Of a stretch of 64,000 nt of DNA, positions 27,214-34,687 are shown one piece after another. Source of the stretch: UMGS1002 sp964570825 (lineage in GTDB: Bacteria > Bacillota > Clostridia > Oscillospirales > CAG-272); assembly GCA_964570825.1 (NCBI GenBank), contig CAZMZJ010000004.1, positions 90,206 through 154,205 of the forward strand. The letters run 5' to 3'. Position numbers and translations under genes: made by a program. How positions within the stretch are numbered: position 1 is the first letter of the stretch; the number at the start of each line of letters is the position of its first letter. Below the pieces are notes generated by a model. The model searched no databases, had not been told where the DNA came from, and saw nothing but the letters and a program-made list of their open reading frames with translations.

Positions 27214-27230
27214 TGTGGGATCTCCTTATT

Positions 27231-27740
27231 TTATTTACTTTTTATCATCTTCACAAGCTCTCTCATGAAGTACGGCAGGTCTTCGGGGCGCCGGGAGGTG
27301 ACGATGTTTTTGTCAACGACTACCGGCGAGTTTTCATAAAGGCCGCCGGCGTTGACAAGGTCGTCGCGAATTCCGGGGTAGCAGGTGCAGCGGATTCCGG
27401 CGAGAGCTTTTGCCGATATGAGAATTTGCTGCCCGTGGCAGATTGCTCCGATCGGCTTTTTGGTGTCGGTAAAGTGGCGGACAAGCTCTATTGCGCGCAT
27501 CTGCTGCCGGATTTTCTCGGGAGCCGTGCCGCCGGGGAGCATCAGAGCGTCAAATTCAGCCGGATTGATTTCATCAAAAAGATGCGTCGCTTCAATTGTA
27601 AAATGGTATTTTGCCTTGATTGTCCGCTTTTCCATCGAAGCTACGGTGACCTGCCAGCCCTCTTCCTGAAAACGGAACAGGGGATACAGGACCTCGCTGT
27701 CGTCACAGTTGTCGTATGTCAGCATCAGGATTTTTTTCAT
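27231..27740 (-). CDS. DJ-1/PfpI family protein
   Basis: A 169-aa glutamine-amidotransferase-like fold. It has DALMLPGG near residue 65 and the nucleophile elbow AICHGQQIL with Cys near residue 100, plus a partner segment SRRPEDLPYFMREL at the end. Members act as glyoxalases, deglycases, proteases or chaperones; within a sugar cluster, detoxifying reactive carbonyls is plausible. The ATG has GAGGAGGAG upstream. It lies between the fucose-isomerase-like and ManA-like genes, all leftward with gaps below 20 bp. Confidence 0.85.
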   Translation of the reverse strand: MKKILMLTYDNCDDSEVLYPLFRFQEEGWQVTVASMEKRTIKAKYHFTIEATHLFDEINPAEFDALMLPGGTAPEKIRQQMRAIELVRHFTDTKKPIGAICHGQQILISAKALAGIRCTCYPGIRDDLVNAGGLYENSPVVVDKNIVTSRRPEDLPYFMRELVKMIKSK

Positions 27741-27758
27741 GGCGCTCTCCTCCTCTTT

Positions 27759-29189
27759 TCAGTCGATTCTTGAAAACTCGAAACCGCACATCATGGCAAG
27801 AGCTTCAAGCTCGTCAAGGTGGTTGCCGGGAGCGATTCCGTAGTGCTGCGTTACTCCGTTCGTACAGATTCTCGCGAAAAGCTCCTCGGGAGTATATTTT
27901 TTATGTCTGAACTCGGCGTGCGAGTAGCTTGCAAGATAATGTTTTGTCGGAAGACAGTCGACGACGGCTGCGACCATCTTCATCCTGCCGTCTTTCTCTG
28001 ACATATGGAGCATGGTTTTCTCGCCTTCCGGGAAAACATACCACGCAAACGGCGCTCCGGCATGCTTCCACGCGCTCTTGGCGAATCTCTCGTCGCGGGC
28101 GATGATTGTGTTTTCGGGCTTCGCGTGGTAGTTGTTCGGACCTGCGTGCCCGGCCACTATAACGCCCCTTGCATGGTCGATGTAGAAAGGCTCGATAAAG
28201 TTCGCTATCCCGCCAGATAAAGCCTGAAGAATATATGTCGCAACTCCGCCTCCGATGTCGCCCTCGGGGACGGTGACCATGGTTTCCTCAGGGTTCGTCG
28301 GAGTAAATCCGGGGCGCAGCCCTACATTTGCAAAGAGCACAGTGTCGATGTCGTTGAGAACAAGCAGGTCGGTGCCTGCCCTTTTCGCTATCTGTTCCAT
28401 CGCATAAGTTGCCCTGACCGACGCCTTGAATTTTTCAAAGTCTACGTTCGGCATCATTCTGTATTTCTTTTTCATGTTCTCAATTATACCGTCGACGATT
28501 TTATCGTCGACAGCATTGATTTCATTGACCAGCTCCATGACAGACAGGAAATGAAGCTCCGGCCCTATTTTGAAAAAGACATTGTAGGGATCGACATATG
28601 TCGCCCACATCGCTTCGTTGTAGCAGGACAGCAGGGAGAGGCGGGTTGCGCGCAGGATTGCGCGGACCTTGGCGGCGTTTGCAAAGGTCTTTATGCGCGA
28701 TGATACTTCGTCAAGCGTTCCGATACATATGTCGCTCATCGGGCGGTTGAAGCGTCTGAACGATCCGGACGCCTCCTGAAAACCGACCAGAGCGCCGGCG
28801 GATAGAAAGTCGACAAACTGGTCCTCATCGTTTGTATCGGTGATTGAGAGCGAATCGCGGACGACCGATGCAAGCATAAGCGGCATTTCGGGCAGCTCGC
28901 GCAAAAAGCGAATCCATGCGAAATCCTCCGCCCACGACATGAAGATCGCGACGGCGCAGTCTACCTTCTGATTATAAAAGCTGTGAGCTGCGGCTTCGGC
29001 TTCTTCGCGTTCATAGACCATTCCGCCGGACACCACGTCGGCAAACTCAGAAAAGCGTTTTATATAATTCTGTGCCTCGACAGCCTTGCGCTCCTCATAT
29101 GTCCCGCCGGCAGTCCCGGCTCCGAGAGGCTTGAAGCGCTTTGCGCCGATGAGAATCAAGCCGATTTTCGGCTTTCTATAAAGATTCAT
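27759..29189 (-). CDS. L-fucose/L-arabinose isomerase family protein
   Basis: A 476-aa protein of the fucose isomerase fold: an N-terminal KIGLILIGAKRFKPLG, a central MWATYVDPYNVFFKIGPELHF, and a C-terminal domain with EGDIGGGVATYIL, HAGPNNYHAKPENT and VTQHYGIAPGNHLDELEAL. The acidic metal ligands and a His near the end fit an Mn-dependent aldose-ketose isomerase, but the sugar cannot be told. The start is set at 29189 because GGAG lies 11 nt upstream; the ATG at 29210 has no site. It leads a leftward unit with the PfpI-, ManA- and ROK-type genes. Confidence 0.75.
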   Translation of the reverse strand: MNLYRKPKIGLILIGAKRFKPLGAGTAGGTYEERKAVEAQNYIKRFSEFADVVSGGMVYEREEAEAAAHSFYNQKVDCAVAIFMSWAEDFAWIRFLRELPEMPLMLASVVRDSLSITDTNDEDQFVDFLSAGALVGFQEASGSFRRFNRPMSDICIGTLDEVSSRIKTFANAAKVRAILRATRLSLLSCYNEAMWATYVDPYNVFFKIGPELHFLSVMELVNEINAVDDKIVDGIIENMKKKYRMMPNVDFEKFKASVRATYAMEQIAKRAGTDLLVLNDIDTVLFANVGLRPGFTPTNPEETMVTVPEGDIGGGVATYILQALSGGIANFIEPFYIDHARGVIVAGHAGPNNYHAKPENTIIARDERFAKSAWKHAGAPFAWYVFPEGEKTMLHMSEKDGRMKMVAAVVDCLPTKHYLASYSHAEFRHKKYTPEELFARICTNGVTQHYGIAPGNHLDELEALAMMCGFEFSRID

Positions 29190-29380
29190 AGTGCTTTTAT
29201 CTCCATTCATTTATGTTTTTACAATGCCGTGATGTCAGACGCGAGGATGTCGGGCATTTTCTTTACTTTACCCGATAGCCGGTGATCAATGCGGCATACT
29301 TGAAATTAACTCTTTTTGTGTATTGATAATCAGAAGGGGCATGGTTGATTTTTTCAGAAAGTTAACCGCAGCTTAAGTTA

Positions 29381-30244
29381 TTACCACTTCAGATTCTGTG
29401 TTTTCTTCTCGCGTATCGCCTCGGCGGTTTTATCGAGGCTCGGTTTGTATTTCTGGAAATTCCTTGAGGCCACGAGAGTGAAAATGATGTCTATCATAGT
29501 CAGCTGTCCGATGCGCGAACTCATGGCTCCGCTTCGTATAAATCCCTCGTCCGAGACAGTATGAAGCGAAAGGTCGGTGATTGAGGAAAGAGTGTTCGAG
29601 CCGGATTTTGTGATGCTTACCGTGGTTGCGCCGGTTTCGCGGATTTTTTTTGCAAGCTCGATTATGTCTTTGGTTTCTCCGGTGTAGGAAATAATTACAG
29701 CGACGTCATTTTTCATAAGATTGAGCGCGGTAAGGGTTGCCAGCTGCACGTCGGTCTGACAGGCGGAGAATTTGCCGAGGCGAAGAAATTTGTTCTGCGC
29801 GTCAAGGGCGATGAAACCCGAGAAGCCGACGCCGTAAAAGTCGACGCGTTCAGCCCTTTCGATGATATCCACCGTTTTTTCAAGCGTTTCAAGGTCGAGA
29901 TTTGCGATGGTGTTGCGTATGCTGTTGACTGCGTTTTCTCCTACGCTGGCGATTATCGATTCTGTTTTATCGTTCGGATGGATGTCGGAATAGGTGAGAT
30001 CCCGGTGACGGCCTGTCGATATGTCGGCGCGAAGGCGGGCGCACAGATCCTTGAATCCGTTGCAGCCGACAGATTTGCAGAACCTTACTACCGTCGCTTT
30101 ACTGGTCCCGCAGGCGCCGGCAAGTTCTCCGATTGACATCGAGGGTACTGCTTCCGGATTGGCAAGGATAAATTCGCCTACTGCCTTTTCTCCGCGGGGC
30201 AGCCGCGGGACATTGTCCTTAATAAAAAGAAAACACTGATCCAT
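29381..30244 (-). CDS. MurR/RpiR family transcriptional regulator
   Basis: A 287-aa regulator: an N-terminal helix-turn-helix (about residues 15-75, with SIGELAGACGTSKATVVRFCKSVG) and a C-terminal SIS sugar-phosphate-binding domain (about 105-265, with VDFYGVGFSGFIALD and VIISYTGETKDIIELAKKI). Such proteins sense a sugar phosphate and control catabolic genes. It diverges from the GH39-like gene and precedes the isomerase unit, so both are likely targets. The ATG has GGGGAG upstream. Confidence 0.85.
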   Translation of the reverse strand: MDQCFLFIKDNVPRLPRGEKAVGEFILANPEAVPSMSIGELAGACGTSKATVVRFCKSVGCNGFKDLCARLRADISTGRHRDLTYSDIHPNDKTESIIASVGENAVNSIRNTIANLDLETLEKTVDIIERAERVDFYGVGFSGFIALDAQNKFLRLGKFSACQTDVQLATLTALNLMKNDVAVIISYTGETKDIIELAKKIRETGATTVSITKSGSNTLSSITDLSLHTVSDEGFIRSGAMSSRIGQLTMIDIIFTLVASRNFQKYKPSLDKTAEAIREKKTQNLKW

Positions 30245-30322
30245 ATGCGTTGTCTCCCCAAAACCCTCTTAATTAACGGCAGGTGATATGAAAATACTTC
30301 TCAATGCCTGTCTTACGCTTTT

Positions 30323-30352
30323 ATTTTACTACAATGATACTCTTAAAGTCAA
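30323..30352 (-). promoter_or_regulatory. Promoter of the RpiR-type regulator gene
   Basis: On the minus strand TTGACT (30352-30347) and TAAAAT (30328-30323) are separated by 18 bp, about 80 bp before the ATG. Confidence 0.6.
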
Positions 30353-30364
30353 CATAAAAATGAT

Positions 30365-30406
30365 AAATAGTTTCAAAAAATGATAAAAACGCGAAAATAG
30401 TTTCAA
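30365..30406. promoter_or_regulatory. Direct-repeat candidate operator, AAATAGTTTCAA twice
   Basis: AAATAGTTTCAA occurs at 30365-30376 and again at 30395-30406, 30 bp apart, or three helical turns. The pair sits just upstream of the regulator's own promoter and between it and the GH39-like promoter. This placing fits a binding site for the RpiR-type regulator. Confidence 0.45.
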
Positions 30407-30462
30407 TAGTGAGCCGATATTTTTTCAATTGTGACGACATTTGCCGGATGTGTTTATCTGTG

Positions 30463-30491
30463 TTGACCTTTTCAGTTTATTATGTTAAAAT
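30463..30491 (+). promoter_or_regulatory. Promoter of the GH39-like gene
   Basis: TTGACC and TAAAAT are separated by 17 bp, about 120 nt ahead of the ATG at 30612. Confidence 0.65.
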
Positions 30492-30611
30492 CGTATTAAA
30501 TTATGAAAGTCGCGACAGCAGCACGGCTGAAGTTCGGCTTGCGCCGCATGCTGTATGCAGGCATTCGTCCCGGAAAAATAATATATTTGATCATAAGACA
30601 GGAGAAAGCAT

Positions 30612-32021
30612 ATGGAACGTCTTATAAAAATCGGAGACATTGCTCCGAAATGCCCGAGGGATATCAGGTTCTCACGGCTCGGCATCGGATTCGAAAAGCT
30701 TGACCGCCGTGTATTTGACCCCGAAAAAGCATATGACAAGCTCGCCGGAATAGGCGTGAAGTGGGTCAGAATCCAGTCGGGATGGGAAAGAACGGAAACC
30801 GAGAAAGGGAAGTATGATTTCGGCTGGATAGACAGTATTGTCGACCGTCTTATCAGCGAAGGCATGATTCCGTGGATGAATCTTGTTTACGGCAACAGAT
30901 TATACGACGAACGCGCCGCAGAGGTTTTCGGCGGGGTTGGCTGTCCCCCGATTTTTACGGAGGAGGCGCACTCCGCATGGCTTGCTTACATAACTGCGCT
31001 CACTGCGCATTTTGCCGGGCGGGTGCGGTATTACGAAATTTGGAACGAGCCGGACGGCAAGCATTGCTGGAAGCACGGCGTGAATCCGCAGGAATACGGA
31101 AAATTCACGCTTGAAACCGCGCGCGCGATAAAAGCCGGAGACCCCGGAGCAAAAGCTGTGGGCGGAGCTCTTTGCTACGGCAACATACTCTTCGCCGACG
31201 CCGCAGCCGAGGCGGGATTCTTCGATGAAATCGACGCCGTGTCATACCACTGCTATACAGCATCAGACAAGGCCATGCGCGACAACTGTTCGGCATTTAC
31301 GGCTATTGCCAAGCTTTACAGGCCGGATATCGAAGTGATTCAGGGCGAATCGGGAACGCAGTCGAGAAGCGGCGGCAACGGAGCACTCAAGCTCGGCGCA
31401 TGGAGCGAGGCAAAGCAGGCGAAATTCATGGCGAGACACCTTGTTACCGACCTTCTCGGCGGAGTCAAGTTTGCGTCTTATTTCTCCTGCATGGATATGA
31501 TAGAGGCCCTGCACGGACTTAATTCAGACAAATCAACATATCAGGATTACGGATATTTCGGCGTCCTCTCGGCGCAGTTCGATGAAAACGGCTTCTCAAT
31601 CGGCGAGTACGCGCCGAAGCCGTCGTACCGTACGCTACAGACGCTGGCTTCCGTTTTCGCGGAGGAGTGGAGCGTCGCCGCACTGCCGGTTCTTCCGAGA
31701 CCGGACAAATCCGACAGGATATTCGGGAGCGACGTCAACGACTTCAATATACAGTCGGGCGGGTTTGTCCGTCCTGACGGCTCGCGCGCGTATGTGTACT
31801 GGTACGCCTCGGATCTGATGACCTCCACATACGACGGCACGGTGACGCTTGCCGTGGCCGGGATGCCGGGCGAGGTTAAGCTTATAGACCTGCTTGACGG
31901 CGGAGTGTATAAACTGCCTGACAGTATTTGCGAGCAACTCGGCGGCACCCGCATAAAGCTGCATAATCTGCCGATTAAAGATTATCCGCTGCTCCTGACG
32001 TTCGGGGATTTTTACAAATAA
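30612..32021 (+). CDS. Clan GH-A glycoside hydrolase (GH39-like)
   Basis: A 469-aa cytoplasmic protein (no signal peptide) with a TIM-barrel. The acid/base Glu is in YYEIWNEPDG near residue 145, and the nucleophile Glu in IEVIQGESGTQSR near residue 250, the arrangement of clan A enzymes. HCYTASDK and a C-terminal beta domain follow. The barrel resembles GH39 beta-xylosidase-like proteins. It would act on an imported oligosaccharide, possibly supplying the divergent sugar block. CAGGAG precedes the ATG. Confidence 0.75.
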   Translation: MERLIKIGDIAPKCPRDIRFSRLGIGFEKLDRRVFDPEKAYDKLAGIGVKWVRIQSGWERTETEKGKYDFGWIDSIVDRLISEGMIPWMNLVYGNRLYDERAAEVFGGVGCPPIFTEEAHSAWLAYITALTAHFAGRVRYYEIWNEPDGKHCWKHGVNPQEYGKFTLETARAIKAGDPGAKAVGGALCYGNILFADAAAEAGFFDEIDAVSYHCYTASDKAMRDNCSAFTAIAKLYRPDIEVIQGESGTQSRSGGNGALKLGAWSEAKQAKFMARHLVTDLLGGVKFASYFSCMDMIEALHGLNSDKSTYQDYGYFGVLSAQFDENGFSIGEYAPKPSYRTLQTLASVFAEEWSVAALPVLPRPDKSDRIFGSDVNDFNIQSGGFVRPDGSRAYVYWYASDLMTSTYDGTVTLAVAGMPGEVKLIDLLDGGVYKLPDSICEQLGGTRIKLHNLPIKDYPLLLTFGDFYK

Positions 32022-32029
32022 ATACAATA

Positions 32030-32070
32030 AAAATGCAGGCTTGATGTGTGTTCAGCCTGCATTTTTTATT
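32030..32070 (+). terminator. Terminator of the GH39-like gene
   Basis: AAAATGCAGGCT and AGCCTGCATTTT form a 12-bp stem with a 12-nt loop, followed by TTTATT. Confidence 0.85.
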
Positions 32071-32116
32071 CCGGTCAGCAGCACCCGCCAAAAGCTGACA
32101 AAAACCGCCCCTGCGG

Positions 32117-32124
32117 CATACAAT
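32117..32124 (+). promoter_or_regulatory. Possible sporulation sigma-E type -10 element before cotJA
   Basis: CATACAAT matches the -10 consensus of mother-cell sigma-E promoters, 66 nt before the cotJA ATG. The expected -35 element is not convincing, so only the -10 is reported. Confidence 0.35.
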
Positions 32125-32190
32125 TATATTGAGTCGTGCCGAAATATGCGCGGCGGAAAACAGAAAGCACAAAGAACTGAGGAGATAAAT

Positions 32191-32637
32191 ATGTTTTTGG
32201 ATGAAAGCGATAACAGAAACCCGCGGGAACGCGTCGACGAAAACCTGCTCCGCCGGATTATCAGTGATAACAAGATAGGCGAAAGCGAAGGCGGACAGGA
32301 TTATAATCCGAGACACGCAAATGTCGCCCGCGGCGTCAGAAATGCAGCCGCGACGAGCGTGAGCACAACATTCGGCGGCGGTAGCAGCGATGCCGGATGC
32401 TGCGCTTCGGGAGGCGGGGAGGGCAAATACGGCTGGAACGGTCCCGAGGCCGGACGGCGCACATGGGGGCTTGCCGGCTATCCTCTTGGAAGCACTTACG
32501 CGCCTCTGCAGGAGTGGCGCGGCCTTTATGATCTTGAAACCGGATACAACCGCGGAACAATTTTCCGCGAGCTTGACCTGCCATTCCTTGCCGCTGCTGG
32601 GACGGGCGGTGTGAGAGGAGGTAACTGCCGTGGATAA
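32191..32637 (+). CDS. cotJA: Spore coat-associated protein CotJA
   Basis: The last 55 residues carry the family block: GSTYAPLQEWRGLYDLETGYNRGTIF, then RELDLPFLA. Before it come 90 residues of low-complexity sequence rich in Gly, Ser, Arg and Asn with a CC pair, an extension longer than in Bacillus CotJA. The ATG at 32191 has GAGGAG upstream. It overlaps cotJB by 8 bp. The protein should lie in the inner coat and is made in the mother cell. Confidence 0.85.
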   Translation: MFLDESDNRNPRERVDENLLRRIISDNKIGESEGGQDYNPRHANVARGVRNAAATSVSTTFGGGSSDAGCCASGGGEGKYGWNGPEAGRRTWGLAGYPLGSTYAPLQEWRGLYDLETGYNRGTIFRELDLPFLAAAGTGGVRGGNCRG

Positions 32638-32944
32638 TTCAAGATTCGGCTGCAGCAGTTGCAGCTGTGGAAATAATTTCGGATACAACCGCACGGGCTG
32701 CCGTGATATAGGAATGAGATTGTCCATGCTTGGATTTGCGCTGCACGATACCGTGCTCTATCTTGACGCATATCCGGATTCGGCTTCCGCCCTTGAATAC
32801 TATCACCGGCTTCGCGAACAGTACGAAGCGGCGCTCGGCGAGTATCAAAACAAATGCGGGCCGGTCACAGCGATGGGAAACGAGAGCCGCAGCACATGGC
32901 AGTGGATCAATATGCCCTGGCCGTGGGAATATGACGCAAACTGA
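32630..32944 (+). CDS. cotJB: Spore coat protein CotJB
   Basis: A 104-aa protein with the family pattern LGFALHDTVLYLDAYPDSASALEYYHR and the C-terminal WQWINMPWPWEYD. It has a short Cys/Gly-rich head (CSSCSCGNN). The start is GTG at 32630, inside the end of cotJA, with AGGAGG directly upstream, so translation is coupled. It acts with CotJA and CotJC in the coat. Confidence 0.9.
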   Translation: MDNSRFGCSSCSCGNNFGYNRTGCRDIGMRLSMLGFALHDTVLYLDAYPDSASALEYYHRLREQYEAALGEYQNKCGPVTAMGNESRSTWQWINMPWPWEYDAN

Positions 32945-32973
32945 CGGGAAAAGTATTTGGAGGTAAGATAATT

Positions 32974-33585
32974 ATGTGGATTTATGAGAAAAAGCTTCAG
33001 TACCCGGTTAAAATCAAAACTCCCGACCCGCAGCTTGCGACAAGAATTATAAGTCAGCTCGGAGGCCCGGACGGCGAGATCGGCGCGTCGCTCCGGTATT
33101 TGAACCAGAGATACTCGATGCCGTATAAGGAAGTCATCGGAATACTGACCGATGTCGGCAGCGAGGAGCTCGGACATATGGAGATGGTGGCGGCGATTAT
33201 CTATCAGCTCACGCGGAATCTTTCCGAGGAACAGATTTCAGCCAGCCCGTTCGCAAACTATTTTGTCGATCACACAACCGGCGTCTATACGCAGGCGGCG
33301 TCGGGAGTGCCTTTTAACGCGGCGGCTTTTGCTTGCAAGGGAGATACTCTGGCCGACCTTAACGAGGACCTTGCGGCCGAACAGAAAGCAAGAGTGACAT
33401 ACGACAATATCCTGCGTCTGACCGACGACCCGGACGTGAAGGATCCGATAAGGTTTTTGCGCGAGCGCGAAATCGTACACTACCAGAGATTTGCCGACGC
33501 GATGAGAATTACACAGGACCACCTTGATGCTAAAAATTTTTACGCCTGCAACCCGTCGTTCGATCAAAACTGCGGAAGAAAATAA
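32974..33585 (+). CDS. cotJC: Spore coat protein CotJC (manganese catalase family)
   Basis: A 203-aa ferritin-like four-helix protein. It has GSEELGHMEMVAAIIYQL near residue 65 and EQKARVTYDNIL and REREIVHYQRF further on, which give the Glu and His ligands of the dinuclear Mn site. CotJC in spore coats resembles non-haem catalase and may protect spores from peroxide. The gene follows cotJB by 29 bp. The ATG has TTGGAGGT upstream. Confidence 0.92.
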   Translation: MWIYEKKLQYPVKIKTPDPQLATRIISQLGGPDGEIGASLRYLNQRYSMPYKEVIGILTDVGSEELGHMEMVAAIIYQLTRNLSEEQISASPFANYFVDHTTGVYTQAASGVPFNAAAFACKGDTLADLNEDLAAEQKARVTYDNILRLTDDPDVKDPIRFLREREIVHYQRFADAMRITQDHLDAKNFYACNPSFDQNCGRK

Positions 33586-33613
33586 TAAATAAAACAAAAA
33601 ACAACCGCGAATA

Positions 33614-33641
33614 AACAGCCGCCGGATTTCCGGCGGCTGTT
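33614..33641 (+). terminator. Hairpin after cotJC
   Basis: AACAGCCGCCGGA and TCCGGCGGCTGTT form a 13-bp stem. The T-run after it is absent. A second hairpin at about 33681-33710 (GGAGGGCTTTT/AAAAGTCCCCC type) follows and could end the converging DegV gene. Confidence 0.55.
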
Positions 33642-33729
33642 GAAACATTCATAATAAACTCAGAGATTTCAATATAAAAATACGGAGGGCTTTTCATAAA
33701 AGTCCCCCGTTATGCGCATTCTTTGTCCC

Positions 33730-34620
33730 TTATGTTCCTACTCTCGAATCTCCCCAGAAGAAGAGGGCGACGGTGCCCGGCCCGGTGTGGCTTCCTATAG
33801 TCGGGCCGATGCTGTTGATGACGACTTTCCCGCTGAGCTTTGGGAAGAGCGACTCGACAAGTGTCGCGACCTCCTTTGCGTCATCATAACAGTTTGAATT
33901 GCTGATGAAGCATTTCCCGCTGTAATCGAGATTGCCATCGGCGTGAGCTTCCATGCGCGAGACTATTTCCCGGATAACCTTCTTTTTCGTGCGGATTTTC
34001 TCTCGGGGAACCAGATGACCGGGTTCGTCCATATTGAGCAGTGGGCAGATGCCGAGAAGACCTCCAAGCATGCCCTGAGCTTTTGTGATTCTGCCTCCCT
34101 TTACATAGAACGAGAGATCGGTTGAGAAGAACCAGTGGTGCATTTTGAGCTTGTTCTTTTCAATCCAGTCGTAAAGTTCTTCAATTGAATAGCCTTTGTC
34201 GCGCAGGTCGGCCATAGTTTCCATGATAAGCCCGTAACCCGAAGAGGCGCCGCGGGAGTCGACAACGTATAATTTTCTCCCGGGGAATTTAGCTTTTGCT
34301 TCCTCGGCAGCATTAACGGCATTCTGGTACGAACCTGAAAGCCCTGAGGACAGGGAAACGTGGATTACGTCCTTGCCTTCCTCAAGCAGCCTTGAAAAAT
34401 ATTCGAAGTATTCATTTATGTTGATTTGAACGGTTTTTGTTTCCGCTCCGTTTTTCATTTTCCCGTAGAACTCTTCGGCAGGCATTGACTGAAACAGGTC
34501 GTCATTATATTCCTTGCCGTCGATGAAATAACGAAAACAAATATATCTAAGATCTCTTTTTTCAACCTGCTCCGCTGAAAGATCTGCGGTCGAGCAGCAG
34601 CTGATGATGTAATCGGACAT
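33730..34620 (-). CDS. DegV family fatty-acid-binding protein (FakB-type)
   Basis: FakB proteins hold a fatty acid for FakA, which phosphorylates it. The 296-aa product begins MSDYIISCCSTADLSAEQ and has the family regions ETKTVQININEYF, VIHVSLSSGLSGSYQ, LYVVDSRGASSGYG and FFSTDLSFYVKGGRITKAQG, with the fold's lipid-pocket elements. The start at 34620 has GGAGG 8 nt upstream; the longer frame to 34728 starts inside the next gene and is rejected. It lies 67 bp after fakA, same direction. Confidence 0.9.
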   Translation of the reverse strand: MSDYIISCCSTADLSAEQVEKRDLRYICFRYFIDGKEYNDDLFQSMPAEEFYGKMKNGAETKTVQININEYFEYFSRLLEEGKDVIHVSLSSGLSGSYQNAVNAAEEAKAKFPGRKLYVVDSRGASSGYGLIMETMADLRDKGYSIEELYDWIEKNKLKMHHWFFSTDLSFYVKGGRITKAQGMLGGLLGICPLLNMDEPGHLVPREKIRTKKKVIREIVSRMEAHADGNLDYSGKCFISNSNCYDDAKEVATLVESLFPKLSGKVVINSIGPTIGSHTGPGTVALFFWGDSRVGT

Positions 34621-34687
34621 TGCTGTATCCTCCCTAATGTTCGGTTGGTCTTCCGGCGTTCCGGAAACCGGACTGCCGGAATAATGT

